NCBI GenBank assembly: GCA_023715185.1
Contig: JAMCAN010000001.1
Location: 1,054,001-1,118,000 of the forward strand
DNA length: 64,000 nucleotides
Source: Planococcus sp. MER TA 32b
GTDB lineage: Bacteria; Bacillota; Bacilli; Bacillales_A; Planococcaceae
Direction of reading: 5' to 3'
Shown here: positions 1 to 8,181 of the stretch, piece by piece
How positions within the stretch are numbered: the stretch's first letter is position 1
How the letters are laid out: each line of letters opens with the position of its first letter
Notes under the pieces: model-generated
Databases searched by the model: none
What the model saw: only the letters and a program-made list of their open reading frames with translations
Told to the model about the DNA's origin: nothing
Program-made: the position numbers and the translations under genes

Positions 1-855
1 AAGATACTACCAGGTTCCCCTATCGCTTCCGCAGATAAATTATCTCCAGAACAAAGGGCAGTCGTAGAAGCAAGGTACGGTCTGGACGACCCCCTTCCGG
101 TACAATATTTCAATTATATGTTCGGCCTTGTACAAGGTGATCTTGGCATTTCGATCAACCAGTTTAAAGGCGCAGATGTAACTGATGTTATTTTGAGCCG
201 TATGGGACCATCAGCACAAATTGGTTTCCAAGGAATGCTATTGGGTACGGTTTTAGGGATCCTCCTAGGGATGATTGCCGCATTGAGGCAAAATACATGG
301 GTTGATTATTCCAGCACAATTGTTGCGATAATCGGTATTTCGATTCCATCCTTTGTATTTGCGTCAATGCTACAATACTTCTTAGGCCTGAAATTAGGCT
401 GGTTCCCGGTTGCTTTGTGGAAAGACGGATTTATGTCCAGTGTCCTTCCATCGATCGCTTTAGCGATGTTCCCGCTTGCTACAGCAGCGCGGTTCATCAG
501 AACAGAAATGATCGAAGTACTAAGCTCAGATTATATAACACTTGCCAAAGCCAAAGGCGCAAGCGGCTCTGAGATTGCGTTCAAACACGCATTCCGGAAT
601 GCATTGATTCCGTTGATCACGGTTCTTGGACCAATGGCTGTTGGTATCTTGACAGGATCACTGGTTGTAGAACAAATTTTCGCAATTCCTGGAATCGGCG
701 AACAGTTCGTTAAGTCAATCATGGTGAGTGACTTCTCAATCATAATGGGTACTACAATCTTCTTCTCAGTATTCCTGATCCTAGTAATTCTAATTGTCGA
801 TATTATGTACGGTATTATAGATCCTCGTATCCGTCTTTCAGGAGGTAAGAGTTAA
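1..855 (+). CDS. oppB: Oligopeptide ABC transporter permease OppB (5' truncated by window edge)
   Basis: Inner permease subunit of an oligopeptide importer. The reading frame is open from base 1 (reading KILPGSPIASADKLSPEQ...), so the gene begins upstream; the ATG at 118 is internal. The visible 284 residues contain several hydrophobic helices and the EAA loop that contacts the ATPases (around YITLAKAKGASGSEIAFKHA), followed by the conserved FAIPGIGEQF segment. The stop overlaps the oppC start by one base (TAATG), so translation is coupled. oppA presumably lies upstream, outside the window. The order B-C-D-F and the position before spx-mecA-coiA-pepF match the opp operon of Bacillus subtilis better than dpp or app. 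Confidence 0.95.
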   Translation, partial: KILPGSPIASADKLSPEQRAVVEARYGLDDPLPVQYFNYMFGLVQGDLGISINQFKGADVTDVILSRMGPSAQIGFQGMLLGTVLGILLGMIAALRQNTWVDYSSTIVAIIGISIPSFVFASMLQYFLGLKLGWFPVALWKDGFMSSVLPSIALAMFPLATAARFIRTEMIEVLSSDYITLAKAKGASGSEIAFKHAFRNALIPLITVLGPMAVGILTGSLVVEQIFAIPGIGEQFVKSIMVSDFSIIMGTTIFFSVFLILVILIVDIMYGIIDPRIRLSGGKS

Positions 856-1874
856 TGACCCAAAACTATGATAAATTGCCTCAAGGGTCTTTTGACAGAA
901 TACCAAGAGACACTCAGCAGGCAGAACGTATCTCGAAACCCAGCGTCAGCTTTTGGCAGGACGCATGGCGCAGACTCAGAAAAAACAAAGGTGCTATATT
1001 CAGTTTAATCCTGTTTGGATTGATTGTTCTTATGGCATTGCTGGGACCGATTATCAGCCCTTATTCACCAAATGCACAAACGATCACACACGCAAACCTT
1101 CCGCCTAAAATTCCGGTGATTGAAAATCTGGGCATTTTTGACGGCGTTGGTACACTTGGCGGTAAAGAAGTGGATTTATACGAGATGAAAAACGTTGACC
1201 AAAACTATTGGTTCGGTACTGATGGTCTTGGCCGTGATATGTTCTCGCGTGTTTGGAAAGGTACGCAAGTATCGTTATTCATCGCATTTGCCGCAGCGGC
1301 AATCGATATGCTGATCGGTGTCATTTATGGCGGTATCTCAGGGTACTTCGGCGGACGAGTCGATGATATCATGCAGCGTATCGTCGAGATTCTGACAGGT
1401 ATACCGAACCTTGTTGTCGTAATCCTATTCATCATGATCATGGACCCAGGGATTCTGGCCATCATCATCGCACTGACCATAACCGGTTGGACCGGTATGT
1501 CGCGGGTTGTCCGTGGTCAGGTGCTTAAATACAAAACCCAGGAATTCGTGCTGGCAGCGCGTACCCTGGGCGCGAGTGATGGCCGTATAATCCGGAAGCA
1601 TTTAATGCCCAATGTACTGGCTGTTATCATCATTAATACTATGTTCACGATTCCTTCAGCCATTTTCTTCGAAGCATTCTTGAGCTTCATCGGATTAGGG
1701 CTGCAGGCACCGGATGCTTCACTTGGTACACTTATTAACGACGGTTACAAATTGATCCAGTATCAGCCGCATATCTTGGCGATCCCGGCATTCGTACTTA
1801 GTTTGATCATGATCGCATTCAACTTGATCGGTGATGGATTGCGCGATGCCCTCGATCCTAAGATGAAAGATTAA
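855..1874 (+). CDS. oppC: Oligopeptide ABC transporter permease OppC
   Basis: Second membrane permease of the oligopeptide importer, 339 residues. An N-terminal cytoplasmic stretch is followed by a first helix (about residues 45-70, FSLILFGLIVLMALLGPII), an extracellular loop of about 50 residues, then five further hydrophobic segments. The EAA motif is seen as EFVLAARTLGASDGRIIRKHLMPN. The length is typical of OppC with the N-terminal extension. The start overlaps oppB by one base and has a GGAGGT ribosome binding site at 841-846. oppD follows after 15 bases that include a strong AAGGAGG site. Confidence 0.96.
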   Translation: MTQNYDKLPQGSFDRIPRDTQQAERISKPSVSFWQDAWRRLRKNKGAIFSLILFGLIVLMALLGPIISPYSPNAQTITHANLPPKIPVIENLGIFDGVGTLGGKEVDLYEMKNVDQNYWFGTDGLGRDMFSRVWKGTQVSLFIAFAAAAIDMLIGVIYGGISGYFGGRVDDIMQRIVEILTGIPNLVVVILFIMIMDPGILAIIIALTITGWTGMSRVVRGQVLKYKTQEFVLAARTLGASDGRIIRKHLMPNVLAVIIINTMFTIPSAIFFEAFLSFIGLGLQAPDASLGTLINDGYKLIQYQPHILAIPAFVLSLIMIAFNLIGDGLRDALDPKMKD

Positions 1875-1889
1875 GGAGGAAAGCCGAAG

Positions 1890-2945
1890 ATGGAGAAAAT
1901 TCTACAAGTTAAGGACCTCGAACTTTCCTTTAACACTTTTGGCGGGGAAGTAAAAGCTATACGGGGTGTAAATTTCGATTTATATAAAGGTGAAACTCTG
2001 GCAATCGTAGGTGAGTCGGGTTCAGGTAAATCTGTTACCACGAAATCCATCATGCGTTTATTGCCTGAAAGTTCAGCTGAATTTAAAAATGGAGAGATTT
2101 TGTTCGGGGGAAGAGACCTGACAAAATTGTCCGATAAAGAAATGCAGAAAATCCGCGGTAAAGATATTTCGATGATTTTCCAGGATCCGATGACATCGTT
2201 GAATCCGACGATGCCAATCGGCCGTCAAATCACTGAACCTTTACTGAAGCACCAAAAAATCAGTAAAAGCGAAGCACGCAAAGTGGCAATCGATCTTTTG
2301 CGCCTCGTAGGCATGCCTAAACCGGAATTGCGGATGAAACAATATCCGCACCAATTCTCGGGTGGACAGCGCCAGCGTATTGTTATCGCTATTTCACTTG
2401 CCTGTAATCCACAGGTGCTCATTGCAGATGAGCCGACTACTGCACTTGATGTTACAATTCAGGCTCAAATCCTTGAACTGATGAAAGACCTTCAGAAAAA
2501 AATTGATACTTCGATCATCTTCATCACGCACGACCTTGGGGTTGTGGCGAATGTTGCGGATCGTGTAGCAGTAATGTATGGAGGCAAAATCGTGGAAATC
2601 GGAACAGTGGATGAAATATTCTATAATCCGCAGCATCCTTATACATGGGGCTTATTAAGTTCAATGCCTTCATTGGATACTGAAGACGCAAAACTCTATG
2701 CTATTCCAGGAACACCGCCTGATCTGCTCGATCCTCCGAAAGGGGACGCATTTGCTCTGCGCAGTGAATATGCGATGAAGATTGACATGGAAATGGATCC
2801 TCCATTCTTTAAAATCTCTGATACTCATATGGCTGCAACCTGGCTGCTGCACCCGGATGCGCCGCAAGTCGAGCCGCCGCTGAGTGTCATTGAAAGAATG
2901 AAAAAGTTCCCTGGTAGCCGCTATTATGAAGGGAGCGCAAACTGA
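1890..2945 (+). CDS. oppD: Oligopeptide ABC transporter ATP-binding protein OppD
   Basis: One of two ATPases that energise oligopeptide import, 351 residues, cytoplasmic and membrane associated. Walker A is GESGSGKS near residue 43, the signature is FSGGQRQR, and Walker B is [12 protein letters not shown], followed by the switch histidine in FITHDLG. The C-terminal oligo/dipeptide extension starts at about residue 235 ([15 protein letters not shown]). The usual cluster-type cysteine pattern of that extension is not obvious here: the region reads [22 protein letters not shown]. Its stop overlaps the oppF start (TGATG at 2943-2947). Confidence 0.95.
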   Translation: MEKILQVKDLELSFNTFGGEVKAIRGVNFDLYKGETLAIVGESGSGKSVTTKSIMRLLPESSAEFKNGEILFGGRDLTKLSDKEMQKIRGKDISMIFQDPMTSLNPTMPIGRQITEPLLKHQKISKSEARKVAIDLLRLVGMPKPELRMKQYPHQFSGGQRQRIVIAISLACNPQVLIADEPTTALDVTIQAQILELMKDLQKKIDTSIIFITHDLGVVANVADRVAVMYGGKIVEIGTVDEIFYNPQHPYTWGLLSSMPSLDTEDAKLYAIPGTPPDLLDPPKGDAFALRSEYAMKIDMEMDPPFFKISDTHMAATWLLHPDAPQVEPPLSVIERMKKFPGSRYYEGSAN

Positions 2946-3883
2946 TGGCTGAGAAATTACTTGAAATCAGAAATCTGAAACAGCATTTTAATGTGGGTAA
3001 AGCCAATGAAGTCAAAGCAGTCGACGGCATCTCTTTTGACATCTACAAAGGAGAAACTCTAGGGCTTGTTGGAGAATCCGGCTGTGGTAAATCCACTACC
3101 GGACGTTCAATCATCCGTTTGTACGATGCGACTGATGGAGAAGTTTTATATGAAGGTGAAAATGTCCACGGCAAGAAAAGCAAAAAGGACCTGAAGAAAT
3201 TCAACCGTAAAATGCAGATGATTTTCCAGGATCCGTATGCTTCGTTGAACCAGCGGATGAAAGTCATGGACATTATTGCCGAAGGCATCGATATCCACGG
3301 ACTGGCAAAAAATTCAAAAGAACGTGAAAAAATGGTTTTTGATTTGCTGGATACTGTAGGCTTGAATAAAGAGCACGCCAACCGTTATCCGCATGAGTTT
3401 TCTGGTGGACAAAGACAGCGTCTGGGAATTGCCCGCGCACTTGCGGTAGATCCGGATTTCATCATTGCTGATGAGCCGATTTCCGCATTGGACGTATCGA
3501 TCCAAGCGCAGGTAGTCAACCTGCTGAAAGAATTGCAGGAAGAAAAAGGGCTGACATATCTATTCATCGCCCATGACCTTTCAATGGTCAAATATATCTC
3601 AGATCGCATCGCCGTTATGTACTTCGGTAAAATGGTGGAGCTTGCACCAGCTGATGATCTATATAACAACCCGATGCACCCTTACACGCAATCATTGCTG
3701 TCAGCGATTCCGCTTCCAGATCCGAACTACGAGCGCAATCGCGTGCGTAAGTCCTATGATCCCGCTTCCCATAATTATGCGGAAGGCGAGGATGTCCGGA
3801 TGAGAGAAATCACTCCTGGCCACTTCGTGGATTGTTCTGAGCGTGAGTTTGAAGCTTTGAAAGCCGGTTCTTTAAAAGTATAA
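2945..3883 (+). CDS. oppF: Oligopeptide ABC transporter ATP-binding protein OppF
   Basis: Second ATPase of the Opp importer, 312 residues, forming a heterodimer with OppD. Walker A is GESGCGKST, the Q-loop region is MIFQDPYASLN, the signature is FSGGQRQR, Walker B is FIIADEPISALD and the H-loop is FIAHDLS. The C-terminal extension has HPYTQSLLSAIP and ends near residue 312. It is the last gene of the operon, since a strong terminator follows within 10 bases. Peptide uptake by Opp feeds nutrition and, in Bacillus, competence and sporulation signalling. The nearby competence gene coiA is suggestive context only. Confidence 0.95.
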   Translation: MAEKLLEIRNLKQHFNVGKANEVKAVDGISFDIYKGETLGLVGESGCGKSTTGRSIIRLYDATDGEVLYEGENVHGKKSKKDLKKFNRKMQMIFQDPYASLNQRMKVMDIIAEGIDIHGLAKNSKEREKMVFDLLDTVGLNKEHANRYPHEFSGGQRQRLGIARALAVDPDFIIADEPISALDVSIQAQVVNLLKELQEEKGLTYLFIAHDLSMVKYISDRIAVMYFGKMVELAPADDLYNNPMHPYTQSLLSAIPLPDPNYERNRVRKSYDPASHNYAEGEDVRMREITPGHFVDCSEREFEALKAGSLKV

Positions 3884-3890
3884 AAAATTT

Positions 3891-3923
3891 AGCAGTACCA
3901 CGCCGTGGTATTGCTATTTTTTT
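3891..3923 (+). terminator. Rho-independent terminator of the opp operon
   Basis: A 12-base stem (AGCAGTACCACG with CGTGGTATTGCT, one G-T pair) is followed by a run of T at 3917-3923. Confidence 0.9.
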
Positions 3924-3990
3924 GTTTCAATTTGTCAAAATGATGATAAAATGGAATAAGAAAGACAACTGAGAGGATGTTAAAGCAAAT

Positions 3991-5199
3991 ATGAAAAAAA
4001 TGAGATTGGCAGCAGCAACCGCTTTGTTATTCAGTGGACTGGCTGCAGCACCCGTTATGGCAGCAGATGAAAATGCACAGGATTTCACCACACGTACATA
4101 TAATGCAGTAGAAATAAATTCGGAAGTTCTGGCCAGTTCACAATTGTTCAAATACAATTCGGGTCTTTCATTTGAATATCCGGACGCGGTCCGCGGAATC
4201 TTTGTAACAGGGCATTCTGCCGGAGGAGCGCGTTTTGACAGTTTGATCGACTTGGTCAATACTTCAGACCTTAATGCAATGGTTATCGATGTCAAAGAAG
4301 ATTTCGGGTATTTGACTTATGAACCTGAGGAAGGTTCTGAGCTGGCCGAATTCGGTATCGGTCAGCCGTATATAAAAGATCCGCGCGCAATGCTGGAGCG
4401 CCTGGAACAAGAAGAAATCTATCCGATAGCTCGAGTTGTCGTCTTTAAAGATTCAGCATTGGCGGAAAACAAGCCTGAGTGGTCATTCAAAGAGGGCGGC
4501 CAGGTTTGGAAAAACCGGAGAGGGGAAGCTTTCGTCAATCCTTTCATGAAAGAAGTCTGGGATTATAATGTGGATATCGCGATTGAAGCGGCTAAACTTG
4601 GATTCAAGGAAATTCAGTTTGACTATGTCCGTTTCCCTGAAGGATTTGAAAATCGCGCGGATACACTGGAGTACTCCAAGGGAGAATATGATGGTGAGGA
4701 ATACGACAATGTTCAGCGCCGTGTGGATGCGGTAACTGACTTTGTAGCGTATGCCCATGAACAATTGGAGCCTTACGATGTCGAAGTTTCTGTTGATATC
4801 TTCGGTTATTCCGCTACGTTGCCGGAAGCACCGGGAATCGGCCAGAACTTCTCGAAGATTTCTGAGAACGTGGATGTAATTTCTTCAATGATCTATCCAA
4901 GCCATTGGACTTCGTATTTTGGCATTGCGAAGCCAGACCTGGAACCATATAAATTGGTAGCGGAATACTCGAAAGTGGAAAATGCGAAACTTGGTGAACT
5001 TGAAAATCCGCCGGTTTCAAGACCGTGGCTTCAGGACTTTACAGCTTCATACCTTGGGGCAGGAAACTACTTGAACTACGGAAAAGCTGAAGTGGAAGCT
5101 CAGATCAAGGCACTAAACGACAACGGCATAGATGAATTCCTGTTATGGAATGCAGGCAATACGTATTCGACTGGTGTAGATTATACGCCGAATAATTAA
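3991..5199 (+). CDS. Exported putative glycoside hydrolase (DUF4015 family)
   Basis: 402 residues with a clear signal peptide (MKKMRLAAATALLFSGLAAAPVMA, cleavage expected near residue 24). The mature part resembles the putative glycosyl hydrolase domain family long called DUF4015, a TIM-barrel type. Visible landmarks are the beta-strand/loop segments AMVIDVKEDFGYL, EIQFDYVRFPEG, VSVDIFGYSA and VISSMIYPSHW. Acidic residues in VKEDFG, FDYVRFPEG and VDIFG are candidate catalytic positions. The substrate is unknown and enzymatic activity is inferred from fold only. It is a single gene between two strong terminators, at the place where B. subtilis has yjbB/yjbC. No anchor is visible, so it is probably secreted. 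Confidence 0.85.
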   Translation: MKKMRLAAATALLFSGLAAAPVMAADENAQDFTTRTYNAVEINSEVLASSQLFKYNSGLSFEYPDAVRGIFVTGHSAGGARFDSLIDLVNTSDLNAMVIDVKEDFGYLTYEPEEGSELAEFGIGQPYIKDPRAMLERLEQEEIYPIARVVVFKDSALAENKPEWSFKEGGQVWKNRRGEAFVNPFMKEVWDYNVDIAIEAAKLGFKEIQFDYVRFPEGFENRADTLEYSKGEYDGEEYDNVQRRVDAVTDFVAYAHEQLEPYDVEVSVDIFGYSATLPEAPGIGQNFSKISENVDVISSMIYPSHWTSYFGIAKPDLEPYKLVAEYSKVENAKLGELENPPVSRPWLQDFTASYLGAGNYLNYGKAEVEAQIKALNDNGIDEFLLWNAGNTYSTGVDYTPNN

Positions 5200-5208
5200 T
5201 GAAGGAAA

Positions 5209-5240
5209 AGAGGCTGATTTTTAAATCAGCCTCTTTTTTT
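5209..5240 (+). terminator. Terminator of the exported hydrolase gene
   Basis: A perfect 12-base stem AGAGGCTGATTT / AAATCAGCCTCT (5209-5220 and 5223-5234) is followed by six T. Confidence 0.95.
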
Positions 5241-5558
5241 GAAACTTTTTCTCGTTGAAATCGTACTATTAAGTGTAAGAAACATTTTCAAAAAGAAAAT
5301 CCTAATTGAGAATAAAAAAATTTTTAATTTGGGTTTAACTGTTAAAATAATCGGGTAATTTTATATTGTATAGATATAGAGAAACTTAAAATATAGCGAA
5401 AGTGTGACAAGTATTATGCATTTCCTATATTAATATGCGATTACTATATTCAATTTAAACCTGATATTGTATAATGAATGTAAAGCTTTTAATTATATTC
5501 ATTCTAATTTAGCGATAAAAGAAATGAATCCCCCGAATCCGAAAGGAAGTGTTCAATT
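5241..5558 (+). promoter_or_regulatory. Long AT-rich upstream region of spx with a candidate promoter
   Basis: About 320 bases with no credible ORF. A good -10 hexamer TATAAT lies at 5470-5475. The best -35 at 17-base spacing is weak (TATTCA, 5447-5452). A second TATA-like block (TATTGTATAG) sits near 5364-5373. In B. subtilis spx is transcribed from several promoters and repressed by PerR and YodB; I could not identify a convincing box for either. The leader from 5482 to the start codon contains the spaced AAAGGAAG ribosome binding site. Confidence 0.4.
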
Positions 5559-5957
5559 ATGATGGTAACGCTATTTACTTCCCCAAGTTGCACATCTTGC
5601 CGTAAAGCAAAAGCATGGTTGGAAGAGCATGATATTCCATATACAGAACGCAATATTTTTTCTGAACCTCTTACAATCAGTGAAATAAAAGAAATTTTAC
5701 GTATGACTGAAGATGGCACTGACGAAATTATTTCTACACGTTCGAAAATATTCCAGAAACTGAATGTGGATGTGGAAAGTCTTCCGCTTCAGCGATTATA
5801 TGAGTTAATCCAGGAACATCCTGGCCTATTACGCCGGCCAATCATCATGGACGAAAAAAGACTGCAAGTCGGTTATAACGAAGATGAAATCCGCCGGTTC
5901 CTCCCTCGTAAAGTAAGAGCATACCAATTGCTCGAAGCACAACGAATGGTGAACTGA
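5559..5957 (+). CDS. spx: Redox-responsive RNA polymerase-binding regulator Spx
   Basis: Global regulator of disulfide stress that binds the RNA polymerase alpha C-terminal domain. It belongs to the ArsC/Spx fold. The redox switch CxxC is visible in [12 protein letters not shown] (Cys10 and Cys13 when counted from the second methionine). The RPII helical segment and the [17 protein letters not shown] core are conserved. Two adjacent ATG codons occur (5559 and 5562); known Spx proteins begin MVTL, so the second may be the real start (131 residues). It is monocistronic with its own terminator. Partner proteins are in the same window: SpxH (10295-11092) delivers Spx to ClpXP, and MecA follows directly. 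Confidence 0.96.
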   Translation: MMVTLFTSPSCTSCRKAKAWLEEHDIPYTERNIFSEPLTISEIKEILRMTEDGTDEIISTRSKIFQKLNVDVESLPLQRLYELIQEHPGLLRRPIIMDEKRLQVGYNEDEIRRFLPRKVRAYQLLEAQRMVN

Positions 5958-5966
5958 AAATAAGCT

Positions 5967-6019
5967 AAAAGCTGTCCGGCCTTTATGTCAATTCATAATG
6001 GATCTTTGGACAGCTTTTC
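5967..6019 (+). terminator. Terminator of spx
   Basis: An 11-base stem AAAAGCTGTCC / GGACAGCTTTT (5967-5977 and 6008-6018) has a 30-base loop. The descending arm supplies the U run. Confidence 0.8.
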
Positions 6020-6117
6020 TATATTAAATTCGAATTTATATCTTGCAATTACTTAGTATTTGGCATAAACTCTAAACTAATTATCCGTCGCCTGACTTAT
6101 GATCATAGGCAATAACT

Positions 6118-6146
6118 TTCTCATATGGTTTAATACGCGTTATAAT
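6118..6146 (+). promoter_or_regulatory. Candidate sigma-A promoter of mecA
   Basis: TTCTCA (6118-6123), a 17-base spacer and TATAAT (6141-6146) sit about 70 bases upstream of the mecA start. A palindromic TATGATCATA lies just upstream (about 6099-6108). Read by eye; no experimental support. Confidence 0.5.
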
Positions 6147-6214
6147 TAAAGAAGCAATACCGCACGGCTTATGAGGAAGATCCTCTTGGTCCAATTCGAA
6201 AGGAGAGGTGTAAA

Positions 6215-6877
6215 ATGGAAATAGAACGCATTAATGATAACACAGTCAAATTTTACATTTCCTATCTCGACGTTGAAGAACGTGGGTTCAGCCGTGACGA
6301 AATATGGTTCAACAGAGATAAAAGTGAAGAGCTTTTCTGGGAAATGATGGATGAGGTCAATGAAGAAGCTGATTTTGTTATGGAAGGTCCTCTATGGATC
6401 CAAGTCCAGGCAATGGACAAAGGACTGGAAGTAACAGTAACACGCGCCCAACTGACTAAAGACGGCCAAAAACTTGATATGCCGGATGATATAGAAGAAC
6501 GCCGCAAAATGTTTTCAAGTGATGAAGCAGCAGCGGCTGCTACAGAATTTGATGAATTCGAGCCTGTATTCAATGATCCGGATACTAAAACTCTGGAATA
6601 TAGTTTTATTGTATCTGAAGTGGAAGAATTACTGCCGTTATCACGCCGGTTGCAGTATGTGCCAATTGAAACGGCGCTATATCATTTTGAAGGTAAATAC
6701 TTCCTTCATGTCAGCTTTGACGAAATCCTTCACTCAGATGATGATGTCAAAAATCATTTAAGTGTATTTGCAGAGTATCTTCAAAGTTCTCCTGTTACGA
6801 TCCATCGTCTCGAAGAATACGGCAAGGAAATATTCGAAAAAGACGCGTTATCAAATGTTCTCCATTATTTTGGCTAA
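6215..6877 (+). CDS. mecA: Adaptor protein MecA
   Basis: Adaptor that activates ClpC and presents substrates such as ComK to ClpCP, 220 residues. The N-terminal substrate-binding module begins MEIERINDNTVKFYISYLDVEERGF, which is highly characteristic. An acidic linker (about residues 95-120, rich in Asp/Glu/Ala) leads to the C-terminal ClpC-binding module (EYSFIVSEVEELLPLSRRL ... GKYFLHVSFDE). The length is normal for Bacillales. An AAAGGAGAGG ribosome binding site precedes the ATG, and a terminator follows at 6895. It sits between spx and coiA as in B. subtilis, although yjbE, which intervenes there, is absent here. Confidence 0.97.
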   Translation: MEIERINDNTVKFYISYLDVEERGFSRDEIWFNRDKSEELFWEMMDEVNEEADFVMEGPLWIQVQAMDKGLEVTVTRAQLTKDGQKLDMPDDIEERRKMFSSDEAAAAATEFDEFEPVFNDPDTKTLEYSFIVSEVEELLPLSRRLQYVPIETALYHFEGKYFLHVSFDEILHSDDDVKNHLSVFAEYLQSSPVTIHRLEEYGKEIFEKDALSNVLHYFG

Positions 6878-6894
6878 TGCCGTCACTGGTGAAT

Positions 6895-6942
6895 AAAGGC
6901 CTGGAAGAATAAGCTCAGCTTATTCTCCCAGGTCTTTTGTTT
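6895..6942 (+). terminator. Terminator of mecA
   Basis: An extended hairpin of the form AAGGCCTGGNAGAATAAGCT / AGCTTATTCTCCCAGGTCTT is followed by TTTTG. Short internal mismatches only. Confidence 0.9.
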
Positions 6943-6989
6943 TGACCAAAAACCAGTATCACACAATCCAAAAAGACTGAAAATTTAAA

Positions 6990-7018
6990 TTGTTTAAATG
7001 AATTCTTGCTTCTATAAT
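6990..7018 (+). promoter_or_regulatory. Candidate promoter of coiA
   Basis: TTGTTT (6990-6995), a 17-base spacer and TATAAT (7013-7018). The expected transcript start (about 7025) is only some 8 bases before the GTG chosen for coiA, so the leader would be very short. Confidence 0.55.
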
Positions 7019-7032
7019 AAAGGAAAAGGAGA

Positions 7033-8136
7033 GTGGAAGAGATATTAGTCGCTAAGGCCGAAGACGGACAATTAATTTATTTGACGAAGCCCAGAAATCC
7101 TAATGAGTTAAGGAGATTGAAAACAGACAACCGGTTCTTTTGCCCGGACTGCGGAACTGCCGTGCTTCTGAAAATTGGCGATATCAAAATTCCCCATTTT
7201 GCCCATAAATCGTCAGCGGCGTGTGGCAGTGGGGAGCCGGAATCATCCTTGCATCTGCAAGGCAAGATTTTGCTTCACCAGTTTTTCATCGATAAAAAAA
7301 TGTCGGCTGAAATGGAAATTTATATACCTGAAATTCGGCAAAGGGCTGATGTTTTGGTGGATCGAAAATCGGTTATCGAATTCCAGTGCAGTCCCATCGC
7401 ATCTTCGGATGTTGCAAGGCGTTCTGCAGCCTACGCGAGCCAAGGGCTTCATTTTACTTGGATAGCCGGTGTCACAGAATTCCGTGAAAACAAAGTGCAG
7501 GTCCTTCATATCAAGGAATACCAAAAAGAGATGCTGCTGCAAAAGGGCTGTTTGAGCTACCTGCTTCTTCTGAACCCTGAAACTGAACAATTCCTCTATT
7601 TCTCAAACCTGTTTCATATCAGTGGGGGCAGATGGGTGGGAAAGGTCGCCTCGATGCCAGTAAGCCGGCAGAGTTATCCTTTTGCTGTCCCCAAACCGCT
7701 TTCGGGAAAGGAGTTTGATACGGTTTGCGCAGTATTTTCAAAGGCACGGAATGCTTATATTAAAGCACAGTTTTTTGCCAGAAACAGATATAAAAATCCT
7801 TTTTGGCTGCTTTGTTATGAGCTTGGGCTGGATATGCGGGAGTTGCCTGAGACTATAGGAGTTCCTTTCAGAGGAGCCGATTGTATACTGGATCATCCTG
7901 TCATCTGGCAGCTCAAGGTGATCCGCGCTTACAGACATGGTATTTCCAGTGAAAGTCTGCTTTCTTCGGCGGTTATTTCACTGCGTGACCAGTCAAATGC
8001 CGATGCTGCGTTAAAGGTCTTAAGCGACTATCAGCATTTTTTGAAAGAAGTGACTGCTGCTGGACCGAATTCCGGAAAGCAATCGGAGGTATTATATGAT
8101 ATCTATTGCAAAAGCGTACGAAAATTGAGAAAATAA
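7033..8136 (+). CDS. coiA: CoiA-like competence protein
   Basis: 367-residue cytoplasmic protein of the CoiA family, needed for recombination of transforming DNA in competent Streptococcus and Bacillus. An N-terminal zinc-ribbon-like segment (FFCPDCGTAVLLKIG...PHFAHKS) precedes a nuclease-like core with RADVLVDRKSVIEFQCSPI, where the Asp and the EFQ resemble a restriction-endonuclease active site. The C-terminal third is helical. The start is GTG at 7033; GGAG at 7028-7031 is unusually close, while AGG at 7021-7023 is better spaced, so the exact start is uncertain. Position between mecA and pepF matches B. subtilis yjbF. It implies, but does not prove, a transformation machinery elsewhere in the genome. 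Confidence 0.88.
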   Translation: MEEILVAKAEDGQLIYLTKPRNPNELRRLKTDNRFFCPDCGTAVLLKIGDIKIPHFAHKSSAACGSGEPESSLHLQGKILLHQFFIDKKMSAEMEIYIPEIRQRADVLVDRKSVIEFQCSPIASSDVARRSAAYASQGLHFTWIAGVTEFRENKVQVLHIKEYQKEMLLQKGCLSYLLLLNPETEQFLYFSNLFHISGGRWVGKVASMPVSRQSYPFAVPKPLSGKEFDTVCAVFSKARNAYIKAQFFARNRYKNPFWLLCYELGLDMRELPETIGVPFRGADCILDHPVIWQLKVIRAYRHGISSESLLSSAVISLRDQSNADAALKVLSDYQHFLKEVTAAGPNSGKQSEVLYDIYCKSVRKLRK

Positions 8137-8181
8137 GATGTAGTTCGACTCCCGAAAGAGAAGGACAAAGGAGGAAACCAA

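Noticed and set aside
5241..5558. PerR or YodB boxes upstream of spx
   Set aside because: Several AT-rich dyads exist, but none matches the known operators well enough to report.
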